The notes: a model not told the origin generated them from the letters alone. Positions 1 through 12,306 are shown, counted from the stretch's first letter. The stretch is DNA of 64,000 nucleotides from Cliona cf. orientalis (GCA_963930775.1 OZ005692.1:5008135-5072134), one strand, 5' to 3'. Numbers and translations: made by a program.

Positions 1-454
1 GTGGTTGCGGAGATATGGCTGTTTTAATATTTCTAAACATCACAATTTTTCTGCCAGGCTTGTGTGTACTATTCCAATAGGGGAATGGCACGTAACATGT
101 TGATTGCTTTAGAGGCCTATAACTCAAAACTTACACTACTGATTGACTCCAAACTTGAAATATAGCATGTAAGTACCTCTCTGCTTATTCTACTGATGAA
201 TTTAACATGCATTAATGAATAAAAAAAATTGGTGTGCATACCAGTTTGACTGCTATTGTAGCTAATACTTCACTGCCTCAGAATTCCAGAAGCTAACTTC
301 ATGCATGATTTTTTGAAATTTCTAGTTTAGATGTCCACTCAAACACATACATAAACTCTCACAGTGGTACACACACATGTTCACACATGTACATGCACAT
401 TATGCACATGTTTTTTGAAGTGGAATCTATTCTTAAAGTGTAAGACAAGCCCCG

Positions 455-1312
455 AGTTCCTTAGAAGCAACAAAGAGTTTAAAGTGCGTGCACTTTCTGT
501 GTAGAATATTTTTTGGCAGAAATAGTCTAGCTAGGGGTAGTCTCGTGCCCAGACCCCACCCTCGAGGAGGAAAAGGGTCTGGTGACTTCGGGCAGTTTTC
601 TTGGTTTGGCCGGTTCCGGTCGCGCGTGCCTATACGGGTGCACTTGAACAAAGCTCGGATTTGATTGGCCAGTAAGGCTGCGTAGGCGATTCAAATTTAT
701 ATAGCGGGCAATGGCCCTGCTACATTCCTGCGGCTAGCGAGTCATATGACTGGGCTAAAGCTGCGATCTGATTGGGACGCGCAAATTCCTCCGCGGGTCG
801 TCAACTGGACCAAGCTTTTTGCCCAAAGTCACCAGACCCTTTTCCTCCTCGAGGGGGGGGTCTGGGCACGAGACTAAGCTAGGGGTAGTTTGAGCCAAAA
901 ATTTCATTTTTCATTTTTTCAACGCATTTTCTCATATGTACACATGTTATTTTACACAAAGTAAAATACTGATTGAGCTCTTTTCAACCAAACACTTCAA
1001 AAATGGTTGAAACTACTGAAAAATTTGAAATCAGCACCTTGAAGTACCCCTAGAAGCATAAAATGCCCTGGAAAAATGAGCAGCATGGAGCAAGTTGAAG
1101 TTATCCATTAGCAATATTTGTGTGCCACAGTAGTTAAGTATGTGGTATTTATGGAGTTTTCCTGAAGCCCTGCAATACCGAAAGTGGTTACAACCCAACA
1201 CTTTGGATACTGCAGTGTAGTGCTATCTTTGCTGAAGCCTGTCGTGCAAGTTTGGTGTTCGTAGCACATTGTAGTGAGTAGTTATGATCCCTGAAACTTC
1301 ATAATATTTAAA
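455..1312 (+). repeat. Dispersed repeat, copy 1 (interrupted)
   Basis: This stretch matches the reverse complement of about 20,525-21,018 over most of its length. Shared blocks include the sequence around 470-500 (a 'gtgcgtgcac' motif), the text flanking 'ggggtagtttgag', and the stretch 1,150-1,310 around 'ctgaagccctgcaat'. The only large difference is the 339-bp TIR element at 538-876, which copy 2 lacks. I see no open reading frame with family features. It is an old dispersed repeat of unknown class. Confidence 0.75.
538..876. mobile_element. 339-bp TIR element (MITE) with 9-bp target duplication
   Basis: The element begins TAGTCTCGTGCCCAGACCCC and ends with the reverse complement of the same text. 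The inverted repeats extend about 55 bp with few mismatches (538-594 against 820-876). Both sides carry the direct repeat agctagggg (529-537 and 877-885). The related repeat at 20,911-20,950 keeps a single copy of that site with no element, so it acts as an empty-site control. There is no coding capacity. The TIR and target-duplication length suggest a hAT- or Mutator-like non-autonomous element, but the superfamily is not certain. Confidence 0.88.
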
Positions 1313-2115
1313 TGTGTGCAGGTTTTTTATAGGCATTTTTTTGGGATTCTGACATGCCTAATATTATAATACGAAGTTCATAAATTTTGCTGTTGGGCGA
1401 AGAGAAGTCCGTGCTGCTTCGCACCCCATTGGTCAAAACTGTAGGATCGTGTGCACAAAGATAGGTCACGGCCTTTAGGCCTGTCACGCTACCGTTGTAT
1501 TTACGAGTCGTTCAGATGGCTAGATCTCCAGATCTGGCGATTTTTGTGCTAACGACAGACAACAACAACAACGACAGACAAAACCAATTACATTACCCCT
1601 TGCGCATGCGCGCGGGGTAAATATGTAGGACCGTCTAAGAGCAGAAGAGGCACCCTGAGCCCCCCCCCCCCCCCCCCCCCCCCCCCGGCTACGCCACTGT
1701 TAGAGGCCGCGGCGCGCTAAGCGCCGCGCGTTCGCGGAGAAGCTCACTGTCAGAGCAGGCCACCAAGCCTCAAGCGAGAGGCGAGATCTGTTCTTTGTCA
1801 TACCTATCAATAGTCTGGTAGACTCGTCGTTCGAGCAGAGCGAGAAATTCGCAATTGCATAATTCTTAGTGTTTGAGCACTGAGCTGCTGTGCATGTGAC
1901 ATGCAGTGAGGGGTGTGGCCGTTTGAGCTTCTTCCATCTGCGCATGCGCACTGTACCATTGGGCCTTCTTACATGTACACATGACATTGTAGTGTTAATA
2001 GATGCATCATGAATAATTAATTACCACATTATCCCGTGATTGTGCATGTGACATCAAACATACTATATAGTCTTGTTAATAATTAATATTAATTATCATC
2101 ACTAACAGTTGTCAG
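1313..2115. other. Non-coding, GC-richer patch with poly-C tract
   Basis: No gene is supported here. The stretch holds a CAA/GACAGACA-rich repeat ending 'ttgcgcatgcgcgcggggtaa' (about 1,555-1,621), whose relative occurs at 31,211-31,286. It also holds an uninterrupted C run at about 1,660-1,686 and another TGCGCATGCGCA-type palindrome near 1,939. The open frame on the minus strand through 1,700-1,987 has no recognisable protein features. Confidence 0.5.
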
Positions 2116-2590
2116 GTTGCTTTATGTCGACAAAGGATCTTCTACAATTAACCTTAGGAACATCTCCTCAGCCACTGGACAGCATGCAGGAGGGGCAAGT
2201 GATGTGATTGCAACAATAAGCGGTTTTAACCCATCGAACTCGGCAACCGCTAGCAACCTACTTGCATACCGTCCAAGATATGTTGATCATCACACCAGTG
2301 GACTGGCTGGCCTGTTTGTCAACCTAGAGGGTGTATTTCCTTGTTTAGTTGGAACACCAGAGTATCATCCTGTCTGCAAGCTATTCACCTATGAAGAGGA
2401 TGGGTTCAGGAATGGCCGTGCAGTTATTGATGCAGCAGATATTGGTAACAACTTCAACGTCTTCAGCGGTAGTAATAGAGCTACTTTTGGATTTGCATTC
2501 ACCGGCTGCCCTACTTTCACCAACGACTGCTTTCCCACGTCTACCCAATACAGCATTGTATGTCTGCTCCCAAGAGATAGGTGTGGCTGA
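2116..2590 (+). CDS. Terminal exon of an unidentified protein gene
   Basis: An open frame of about 157 codons runs from a good 3' splice site (ttgtcag before 2,116) to a TGA at 2,588-2,590. There is no ATG at its head, so it is probably the last exon of a gene whose other exons I cannot locate upstream. The composition is protein-like: Gly, Asn, Ser and Thr rich, with five cysteines in the C-terminal part (for example TGCPTF and DRCG near the end) and aromatic-rich patches around residues 50-60. This suggests a secreted or extracellular module, but I do not recognise the family. Nothing nearby indicates a role. Confidence 0.45.
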
Positions 2591-4187
2591 CTATAGTTGA
2601 TCCCAACATTCTACACCATAGTACATTAGACTAGCCTTATAGCTTATATATAGCCATGTATGCACCTTAATTATAATAATTAAGCTTATTATAGTACCCA
2701 AACACGTGCACATTACTAGCTATAGCTATATTACAGAAACAAAGCAACCCTCATGATCGCATTAAAATTTTGATTATGAATACTTTATTGTATTGAAATA
2801 ATATATTATAGAAATTTTCCCATCATATATAGTATTTAATGAGTTTTCTCTAGCTAGCTGATTGATATATAGAGTCACATGATCAGTTGGGATGTGTATG
2901 TGCATTTGTACATTAATTTAACCTTCTTGCCATGCAACCTTTACCCACATGAGAATTGATAGAATAGGTAAAGGTCGTTGGGAAAAGAGGTCTAGTTATG
3001 AGCAGTGAAGCCAGTGACAACTCCTGACTCTATACTACAGTATCAAAACAAAATTTTTTTTAATAATATTATTACAAGATTTTAATCTGCACTGAAAGCA
3101 TTCAACTGTGAGCATTTGGCTGAAATGATATTTGATTAAAACTCATTGAATTCTAATAATAATTGTATTAAGTTGTGAAGAGCTCAGTTTGTTTTCTTCT
3201 TGTTTTCCCCTGGCACTGCTTGTGTGGGTGTAGTCTGTGCAATATCTGCAACAACCCTGGCCCCCTGAGCATACTTGAGCATACCCAACAGCATCACAGT
3301 GTTGCCTGCAGCAAGGAAGTACCCAACATGCAATTACTAGCTGGTACTATTATGGATCTCGTAATTAATTGTTGTAAAAGATTTGTACTTCACAAACTAA
3401 AAAGAATTTTATACAATTATTATCGTGTAGCAGAAAACTTTGGTGATGTTTTAGTTTGGTGATTTGTATAGATTTCCAAACTATAAGTCAATTCAACTTA
3501 ATGCACACACACCTATGGCAGTAAGCATTAAGATCACCAAGTTTAAACTTCCCCAATACGTACCAATGGAGATCCATTATAGAATGTTCACTAAAGTTAC
3601 CCATTATACGATATTATGTGTCAGAAGCAAGCCAGCGTTGGTGCAAACATAACCAATTTCAGAGGAAGAGAGATGCCTATGATGCCCTATCTGACAGGAT
3701 TCTTGTGCAGCTGACCTTCACACTATCGTAGCCTCATCCCTAGGCCCATGCTCAACTATTCAATGACAGTGTTCTCCCCAGGAAAAATTTAAGGCACGAT
3801 AGTAGGGCATAGCTTGGGTGGAGACTGTGGCACATTAATTTAAAGCTTATCGGTTAGCACTATTCCCACATCAAAGGGAATTCTGAACTGAAGGCTTGTT
3901 GGGCCGACATGCCTTAGGTATGCTGGGGAGAACACTGAATGATGCATGCTGAAAAACTGTGAGTGCCCGGGGTCAAGGCCATATGACATTACTATTGATA
4001 TCTTGTACAATTAATCCTATGTGGCCATAGTGAGGAGATACCCAAAAACATAGTGATCGAACTAATGAACTAGTGCTAGCCATTGCTTTTGATGAATTAC
4101 ATGCAGTGTACATACTACATGCATGTACACAGGCTAGCACCACTATGTCCTAAAATTAATTATTAGTATAATTTATTGAGTGTATCA
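2591..4187. other. Intergenic, AT-rich, no gene seen
   Basis: This is AT-rich spacer with short open frames only (for example 3,175-3,462 and 3,464-3,652), none with family features. It probably contains the 3' UTR of the exon ending at 2,590 and the 3' end of the acyltransferase gene. A further small 3' exon of that gene cannot be excluded. Confidence 0.5.
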
Positions 4188-7100
4188 TTATGTACATGTA
4201 CTCTTACCTAGACTGCCTAGCAGTAGCAGTTTGAGGAGAGTACTCCATGAGAGAATCAAGAACACGAAAGTCACAGGAATGATAACCATCATCACAAACC
4301 AGAACAGCATATTGAACCAAAGTAGCCATTTCTTTGTATCTGAAGGTGGCTGTTGAACTTTACCAGGGAACATGCCATTTTGCATGAAATACTCATAAGC
4401 CTCATCCTACAGTAAAAAGGTATACTGTATGTAGCGTATAGTACAAGTGCAGTGAGTTGTTGTGTCATGTGACAATCATGTGACCCATTAACTTACGTAC
4501 CTTGTGTTGGTACAGCTTGATGCAGTATGAATTGAGTTCATCGTGAGTCTCTGGTAACTCGTCCATTGGAATACGCCTGAATAAGAAAAGTAGGCATAGT
4601 AAAGATGGTTTATGCTATAAATAATTATTATACCTAGCTAGCCTTGCACAGCTTCTTCCCATCTTTCAGTGTGCAAACTGAAAAATTGGGGATAAGCCTA
4701 CATTCCAAATTAAAAATATGGGAATGGGCCTTGGGATGAAGCTACATGTACATGTACATGTAGATGCTTACCTCATGTACCAGTAGAGGTTGATTTTGTT
4801 GCCGAGGAACAGGTGAATGAAACTGGGGATGTACTTCTGAGGACAGTTGGGGTAGGCAAAGCCAACGTCATAGAGAGCCTTGAATTTAGCTATAGGAGGT
4901 AGAATGCATAAATTTTACAATGTACATCCACTTAACTCTCTCTCTCACACACACACACACACATGTACAAACTCTCATGGCCCATAATTATAATCAAACC
5001 CACATGCATCAAATCTTGCCCATTATACATAGCAGAGTTCACAGCTGCTGCCTATACGAACCTCTCCCTTAATTAATACGCACGTATAACGTACATACTT
5101 CCAGCCTTGAGATTTTCTGCCAGCGTGGCGAAGCCTTTTGTCCGAGGGAAGAGGTGGTGCTTGAGGACGGGGAGGCCCTTGTTCCTGGCATACTGACACC
5201 CTCTCTCGTACTTCTCTGTCGTGAATCGAGTACCCTCACAGAATATACACACCTGCATATTGGTGTACATGTGTGTGCGTGTATGTGTGTATGCATGTGG
5301 TAGGGAAGAGCATAATTATGAAGTTTAGACATGCATGTAGCTAGTTGATTAGCTTTTTTTAATTACCGGGATGATTTAGCGAACATGGAAAGAAGTACAT
5401 GTAGGTTATATTTCTATACTACACTTGTTCATAGAGGCCTGTACCTAGTACACTCCAACTCACAAGTATGGGGAAGGGATAAGTCTCCCAGATTTTGGAA
5501 AACTTTGTGATGTTTCCTTTGTCCTTGGCATAGTTTCGAGAGAGAAAGGGGCACTCTAGACTCCAGAGCAGCTGCCCAAACCCAGGCACATAGAACACTG
5601 ACCACTTGGGAAGGCTACGAAATCTCTGGGGTGGGATGGATAAGGGTGGCAAAAGACACAGTTTATAAATTAACCTATCGAGCTCCATATGATGGTTTGG
5701 TTATGGGTGTAGTACATGTACATGTTGTATAATTATGAAAGAAAGTTGCAATTTGGATAGGAAGTGTTTTTGTGCAGCTCTAGAAGGCCGTTTGTTCTAT
5801 GTACATGTACATGTATACAGCTGTAATAGAGAGGTGGCTGCTTTCATTAAAGAGGCAGTATATAATAATAATGATTATCATTTACAGCTTGAGCTATTAC
5901 ATGTACATGTAAGTGGCAGGATATGTTACAGTAATAACAGGAGCAGATGCTCCTGCTCATACACAGCGTGGCTCGCCTGGTAATAAGGAGGTTGCCTCAC
6001 ACAGTGACCACTATTAATACATGTACATAGGTCAAATTTCACATAGAGAGTCCCTATGGTTGTTAAATTAATTTTACAAACTTTACTGTAGTACTTAAAC
6101 TTCTATGAACATTGAAATGTTTTGGTCCGTGGACTTTATCAATCAAGATGTTTCAATGTTCATGCATGACGTTTAAGTTTGAGTACAATGATACAGTCAT
6201 TATAGTTCAACAAGTAACTTTAGAGAGTGCCTACTTTGAATTTGAGCCATGCCAAAGGCACGATTGAGTTAGATGCCTATTCTATCATAGATTATATATT
6301 CTCCTATGATTCTATAGAGCCTTGAAAACCTCAAAAGTAAATTATTACTTTCACTGCTTACGTGGAGAAAGCTGTATCTGATTGCAACGATGCATGCTGC
6401 CACCCAGTCCAGGTCGCCACGGTGACTGAGTGTAACTAGACAGAACTCCTTGCCCAAGTTCTTATACGTCTCGTCATCCCCAAACTGTGTGATATTAATC
6501 TCCGCCCACTCAGTTGAGATCCACACTATTTCTGCATTATTCCATACAGCACTAGTAGGGGTGTGTTAACTGGTTTGTATCCCCACTGTTGTAATAGCAC
6601 TACAAGTGCATGTGGTGTCTGAGTCTGACCATTGGGCCAGGTACCTGTAGTAGTCACCTGTACCACAGGGCAATATCCAGTATATTGCCCTGGTGGTACC
6701 TTTGATCTATGTCATAGGTGGGATACAAGAAAAGATTGCAGCACTTGCATGGGTGTAGATAACTTTTTGTAGTGTGTGTGTGTGGGGGGGGGGGGGGGGG
6801 GGCTTGTGTTGCCACACCTAATTTTGTGAACACTCCTACTTATTAGGAGATTGTCACCCTAGCAGTGGTGTTATAAATAAATTAAGTGGCTCGTCCCTTT
6901 TTTGCATTGAAAATGAAAGTATTATCTACACCCTTGACTTGTCGATATTTAAACACTTTCTGAGATAGTTATTATAGTGCAATATTTTCATGGATAAAAC
7001 AAGAAGAGATTAATAATGATAAACTCTTGATGTTAATGCCAGCCAAATTAATAATATTAATTATCATGAAACTGTGTTCATCAATAACACTGTAGATCGT

Positions 7101-7336
7101 ATATTACAATACCACCTACAATGTATGGCCTAGGCATTTGCCCTGGAATTCAAGAGAAACTTACGTGAGAATATTGGCCAGGCCAAGATGGAGGTGAGTG
7201 TTCGGTAGAGGTTTTTGGTGAAGGGCCATATGACGAGCAGCAGAAGAGAGAGGAGGCTGCATGCCAGCCCACTCACAATAAACACATACATCAAGATCGG
7301 AGCAAAGAGAGCTCCCACAATTTGCTTCTTGTTCAT
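4188..7336 (-). CDS. 1-acylglycerol-3-phosphate acyltransferase (AGPAT3/4/5-like), 7 exons
   Basis: This is a membrane acyltransferase that transfers acyl-CoA chains to lysophosphatidic acid or other lysophospholipids, probably at the ER. Exons: 7336-7165, 6531-6362, 5625-5464, 5252-5099, 4889-4772, 4576-4501 and 4406 to about 4188. Every junction is GT-AG and phases agree, giving about 360 residues, close to the 360-380 usual for AGPAT3/4/5. Exon 1 carries a membrane segment (residues ~8-40). Exon 2 has the H-x4-D catalytic motif as SHRGDLDW, with Ser where Asn is common. Exon 4 has CEGTRFT, the substrate-binding EGTR block, followed by KGLPVLKHHLFPRTKGF, typical of this subfamily. The last exon has the NGMFPG motif and a hydrophobic C-terminal anchor. 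A consensus-like donor at 4,207 leaves open an extra 3' exon. It is transcribed divergently from the gene at 7,934. Confidence 0.88.
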
Positions 7337-7933
7337 CTTCAGAGGGCTGCTGTGACAGTGCAGATGCAGTCAGTTAACTTCCCCCACAAGAGTATAGTAC
7401 TGCTGCATTACAGTAAATCGATCGACCCTTTACCAAACCGTATCTTTTAATACGTCGTCATGAGTTTGATGAAGTCATTTCATGGGATATAAATGCAGTC
7501 GAGAATGGTCTCACTAGCAGTATCTTCACGGTAAGCCTCGAAAACGCTGGGTCTGGCTGCGGCCGGCATCGCACGGACCAGTTGGGCGGAGATAGCATGA
7601 GCCTTTGGAGGAGGGGGACGGGAATCTGGCATAGCAATCGGAGGAAGGTATTGACGACCATTACCTATACATGTAGTGCTAGTGGGCGCCCCGGGCGCCT
7701 TTGCGGCGCGCGCATACGCAATAGAAATTAGCACCAGCATAGCATCGCGATCGATCTCGAGACTTCGCCAATCAGAACGGCTAACTAAAAGCTCCCTCTA
7801 AGCCGACTGGAGTAAAAGATTCAAGGTCGGTATCCACTTAGTACTAGTAATAGTCGCGGACAGAGGCTGATAAACTTCTACTGGGATCAGGGTACAGACT
7901 ACGGCGTACACTCAAACTGTCACTGCATTAACT

Positions 7934-8803
7934 ATGGCTGAAATATACACTGTGGAATTCAAAAACGCCTCCGACAAGCCGTGGTATATATCTGTTTATC
8001 AAAACTTTGAAATTCCCAATTATCGCAGATTGGAGAGCTTGGCGTGGCAAGTTGCGACACTTCCTCCACAACTCGTCTACGGTTTACCCAGCAAAAAGAA
8101 AATACGGTGGGAAATCAAGTATGGTGTTTGTCTAGCAAAGTATAACGAGGAAGAACGAAAATTTACTCCAATCCAGGTCACGCCAGCAATACTGGGGAGG
8201 CAGTATGAAGTAGTGAGTGATACCAATGGTGATCCAATGATTTCAAAAATTCCAGCAGTTGAACCAGTAAGATCTGATCTCATAGTATTCAAAAATAACA
8301 CCAGCAACCCTGTACAAACCCTAAACTTGGGGTTTACCATCGATAACAATATTGTAGCTGTTGAGCGAAATGTAGGTGGACAGCTGAAAGTGACATACCC
8401 AGCAAAAAGTACCTACTACATTGCCTGTCACAGCAATATTGCTCCTGGTCAACAAGTTGACAATCGCGCGGTGCTCAAGCCAATGAAATTAAAATTTATT
8501 GAGGAATTTTGCATTGCTAGTATTATAATTTTAAAAGATGTAAAAGGGAACTACCAGCTTCAGTCCCTTGAAAAGGAAACCTTACCACAGGAATCTGTAG
8601 CTGTGAAGATTAAAGAAACAGTCAGCAATGATCCAGAGGATCCGGAAATAAGAGATGTGTCAGTCAGTGAACAGTTATTGCAAGAAGAGGAAACCATTAG
8701 CAGACAAGAAAACAAGGAAGTCATCAGCATCGGACTAGAAAGAGAATTAGAAACAGGCAGCGCACAAGGGACAGTCTCAGATGAACCAGAGACCACAGAC
8801 TAG
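7934..8803 (+). CDS. RhiA-like protein with acidic C-terminal tail (paralogue 1)
   Basis: A single-exon ORF of 289 codons starts at ATG 7,934 (context aactATGgct). Residues 1-215 form the family domain shared with the genes at 11,677 and 14,392. It has two similar halves, each opening with a 'LxNNTS/FKNASDKPW' strand. The first half contains SLAWQV and IRWEIKYGVCLAxY. The second contains LGFTxDNNIVAVERNVGG and TYYIACHSNI-PGQ. From memory, this layout resembles Rhizobium RhiA and its scattered fungal and animal relatives, whose biochemical role is not known to me. Residues 215-289 are Glu-rich and look disordered. There is no signal peptide or membrane segment, so it is probably cytosolic. It lies 600 bp from the divergent acyltransferase gene. 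Confidence 0.72.
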   Translation: MAEIYTVEFKNASDKPWYISVYQNFEIPNYRRLESLAWQVATLPPQLVYGLPSKKKIRWEIKYGVCLAKYNEEERKFTPIQVTPAILGRQYEVVSDTNGDPMISKIPAVEPVRSDLIVFKNNTSNPVQTLNLGFTIDNNIVAVERNVGGQLKVTYPAKSTYYIACHSNIAPGQQVDNRAVLKPMKLKFIEEFCIASIIILKDVKGNYQLQSLEKETLPQESVAVKIKETVSNDPEDPEIRDVSVSEQLLQEEETISRQENKEVISIGLERELETGSAQGTVSDEPETTD

Positions 8804-10399
8804 ATAGCCGAAGTTGCTCATTATGTTTACTAGTTACCGTGGCAAAACGTGTAGAGTCACATCAAGATCAATCGAATATACACTGTACTATAATAATAGT
8901 CATCATGCCACTTTTCATTATCAATATTATTATGATGAGAATGGTATTTATTATGGTAGCTATGAGATATTATTATGTAGATGTATATATCATGCACTCG
9001 TACTACTTCCAGTATATCTACATGCAGAATTTAACTTAAATTCATTGCTTAATATAGCTAGTTAGCTACTGCAGTATTATGGTCTCCTAATCTGGAAGTT
9101 GGACCCACAGTAGTAGCTTTTTATTTTGAAGTATGGCTTCATCATGGTACAGTAGTAAAAATGACAAGGATTTCTGCCACACAATGTGATTAAATTAAAT
9201 GCAAATTATCACATGCTGTATCATAATACATGTACATATAGTATTATTATATGCATGCACAAATACTCCATCATGATGGCCAGTGCCAGTGGTAAATCAT
9301 AATATGGAATCTTGGCTTCGAGGAAAACCATGGTATTAAATTTGTTAATTTTCCGCCATCTTAGCGTGTCAATATGTTTACACTCTGGAATGTGTCACAA
9401 ACGATGTTATTATTATCATTTGTATAACCTGTGTGCCGCACAGACAGTGGTCTGGACTAGCTATATAGGGGGGCTGCATAATATCAGGAGTACATTACAA
9501 GGAGTGTGCAACACACACAGTAGTAGTACCAGATTTGACATCATAACCACCTTTGTACATGGGCCTGAATATCATTAAAAGGTACTTCTGATCAGTTGCA
9601 ACCACTGAGTTAGCTACATTCTGTTTAGCTTTGAACACAGTAGAATTTCCGGGGACATAGCCAAATGCAAAATTATAGACAGGAGAATAATAATATCATG
9701 AGATCTCTTTCCTATTATAACTATTAGCTATAGGATGTGATGACTTGTTTACTCAAGGTAGTGATGCATACGTATTATAATTTATATCAGGAGAGCATTA
9801 TTAGGAGTGCATGCAACACACACAGTAGTAGGTAGTACAACCATCTCTTTCCAGATTTGACGTCACAGAATATTATCACACAACCACTATAATATTATAA
9901 AACCATGAAGCCATGAATGTTGTGTCTGCACTGTCCTATCAGTAGCTAACTAGATGTTTAGAAGTGGTGGGTGCAAGAGGAGGGGGGGGGGGGTGTCAGC
10001 TAGGGCTGTGTCTGGGTGTTGGCTTTATGTATACAGTTGAATGTTTCTACACAGCTTTGGGTCTGTGTTTCAGTTCGCTTGCCCAACCACATGTGGGGCA
10101 TGTATACCTCTAGAGCGCTAATATATAGCTATACAGTTGTTAATTTAGTTCTTGTACTTGTATATTATGGCTATATCAAGCAGATAACTGCATGCTGTGT
10201 TTCTTTTACCATACTCTTGATATTATATATAGCTACTCATGCATGCACCATTCCTGTGGCCCTTGTTTAGAGGACTGTCTGCAGCCGTATAATAATAATA
10301 TCACTAAGTTAATAATTATTATCCCCACATGCAGTGGTCAGATTCTACTAGATCTATGATATAATAGCATGGTGTGGCGGACTAAACTAATTTTTATGC
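8804..10399. other. Intergenic, AT-rich, no gene seen
   Basis: I find no supportable gene. The stretch contains repeated small motifs ('cacacacagtagta' around 9,516-9,530 and again at 9,810-9,830, with flanking 'aggagtgca'), suggesting a local duplication, and a G run near 9,980-9,992. Open frames at 8,814-9,065, 9,312-9,578 and 10,016-10,270 lack protein-like composition. Confidence 0.45.
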
Positions 10400-11520
10400 A
10401 CAAAAACAACAGAATGGGGGAAAGATTACCATGCATGCAATGGCTGCGTGCAACCATACATGCATGCATGCAGATAAATGTATGATTATTATAGTAGTGC
10501 TTTAGAAAATTATTAATTTAGAAGGCGGAAAGTAGTTCAAAGGCTGCTTGCAACCATGCATGCATACACACAGATGTCGTATGATTGTCCTATTGGAATC
10601 ATAATAATGCATGGTACGGTCAAAAGCCTTAAGCGTGCATGCCATATTTTCTATTGTTTCAGAAGGCGGAAAGTATAATTTAAAGGATGTGTGTATGCAG
10701 CAAATACCGTATGATTGTAATCCCATGACCTGGCGGAAAACCTTATTGATTTAGAAGGCGGAAAATAATGTAGTTCAAAGGCTGCTTGCAAACTTCGTGA
10801 TGTATGAAGATAGCTATATCGTACGATTTACTGGAATCACATGGTATGCTGGAAAACCTTGGCAATACTTTAAGCGGAATGTAGTTCAAAGGCTGCTTGC
10901 AATTAATCATTCATCTGTGCAGCAGATAATCGTATGATTCACAGTATAATAATATATGAGCTACTAATCATTTTATGCTGTAATCCCACGGACAAGGTAG
11001 CTATTATTGTAATTATGGTGGGAAACCTTAGGAATTAAATTAAGAGTTCATTTAAAGACTAGACTGCTTGGAGCCCTATACATAATAATAATAATATACA
11101 TGTGCATGCATGTGTATCGTATATATTAAGATAATACTGGAATCCCATGGAATGGTGGAAAACCTTAATCTAAAAGGAAGAAAGGTCATTTAAAGGCTGC
11201 TTGCAGCCCTATACGTATGAACGTACAGTATGACACAGACATAAAAAATATTATGTTTCAAATTTAATTAAGGTAAGACCAGAGTGTAATCACGTCACAT
11301 CTCATGGTAGTGCAGGAAACCTTAATTATTAGTAATTGGTTTTAATTAGTAGGTGGAAAGTTATATTATAATATTGTACAAATGCTGTACATGCATGCAT
11401 CATAGCAATCATGCATTGATACTGCTCTGATTGTACGATTCACTCTAACTTAATTCATCCCTATGGAGGTCAGCGGAAAACTTTGGCATTTTGTACAGTA
11501 TGCACATCATGACAACCATG
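10400..11520 (+). repeat. Diverged tandem array upstream of the RhiA-like gene
   Basis: About seven or eight degenerate units of roughly 90-180 bp follow each other. Each contains, in order, a 'ggcGGAAAg' block, 'ttcAAAGGCTGCTTGCA', a 'CGTATGATT' block, 'GGAATCcCATGG' and 'GGAAAACCTTA'. Clear units begin near 10,520, 10,660, 10,755, 10,870, 11,050, 11,165 and 11,350. The array ends about 150 bp before the promoter of the gene at 11,677. Its blocks are conserved while the linkers are not, which could reflect decayed satellite DNA or repeated regulatory sites. Confidence 0.65.
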
Positions 11521-11590
11521 CATGCATGATCGGCATATACAAACCCTTGAATTGTTAATTTTGCATCTATGTATTCACAGTTACTGTAGC

Positions 11591-11599
11591 TATATATAA
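11591..11599 (+). promoter_or_regulatory. TATA box of RhiA-like paralogue 2
   Basis: TATATATAA lies 86 bp before the ATG at 11,677. Paralogue 3 has a similar TATATATATA run about 80 bp before its own start on the other strand, so position and motif are shared between family members. Confidence 0.5.
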
Positions 11600-11676
11600 G
11601 TCAGCATTCTGAAGAGAGAATCTATAGCATTTGTGGACTACAAGCTTTCCATTCATCTACCGAGTTTTCAACGATC

Positions 11677-12306
11677 ATGGCTGAATCTTACAAATTAATT
11701 CTCAAGAACGCCACTGACCAGCCATGGCACTTTGGTGTGTATCAGAAAAGCCCTACTTCACCTGGGCTGACTAGTGTTGCCTGGCAAGTTCGTGGTATTC
11801 CACCAAAACAAGGTGACACTCCAGCATCTGCCCAAGTCAATTGGACCATGTCCTACGGCCTGTGCATTGCAGATTTTGACCAAGATCAGCGAAGTTTTAC
11901 AGGATCGCAGATGGCATCAGCAAATCTGGGCAACAAATACAAGGTTGAGTCACTGGATGGTATTCCCAGTATTGATACTAAACCAATTGGCACTGGAAGC
12001 CCAGACCAGATTACTCTCAAGAATGCTACCTCTTCACCTGTCACGCCGTTGACCATGGGCTTCACACTTGGTGGCAACATTTTATGTGTTGAAAGAGATG
12101 TCGGAGGAGCACAGGAAACAATCTACCGAGTGCACCCTACCTACTATGTTGCATGCTATCGCAACATCGTTCTTGGTCAAATGGTTGATGAAGGAGTTGT
12201 TATCGGACCAGCGGAGGTGAAGTACGAGGGTGGTGCCAAACAAATGACAGTTGAAGCAAGTAAGGATGCTGCTGGAAACTACCACATCAATGTTTTGCCC
12301 AACTAA
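11677..12306 (+). CDS. RhiA-like protein, short form (paralogue 2)
   Basis: A single-exon ORF of 209 codons starts at ATG 11,677 (context gatcATGgct). It carries only the family domain: first half residues ~5-75 with LKNATDQPW, SVAWQV and VNWTMSYGLCIADF; second half residues ~105-209 with ITLKNATSSPV, LTMGFTLGGNILCVERDVGG and HPTYYVACYRNIVLGQ. It is the most divergent of the intact copies and the closest in length to bacterial RhiA (about 220 residues, from memory), so it may be nearest the ancestral form. It has no signal peptide, membrane span or extra tail. A TATA box and the tandem array at 10.4-11.5 kb precede it. RhiA homology is recalled, not computed. Confidence 0.72.
   Translation: MAESYKLILKNATDQPWHFGVYQKSPTSPGLTSVAWQVRGIPPKQGDTPASAQVNWTMSYGLCIADFDQDQRSFTGSQMASANLGNKYKVESLDGIPSIDTKPIGTGSPDQITLKNATSSPVTPLTMGFTLGGNILCVERDVGGAQETIYRVHPTYYVACYRNIVLGQMVDEGVVIGPAEVKYEGGAKQMTVEASKDAAGNYHINVLPN

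Noticed and set aside
7458..7740. Minus-strand frames upstream of acyltransferase exon 1
   Set aside because: They are GC-rich promoter/5' UTR sequence with Pro/Ala-rich composition and no link in phase to the acyltransferase start.
8077..8349. Minus-strand frames inside RhiA-like genes (also 12,082-12,348 and 14,405-14,704)
   Set aside because: They are shadows of conserved sense-strand genes. They follow the sense paralogy with no independent features.
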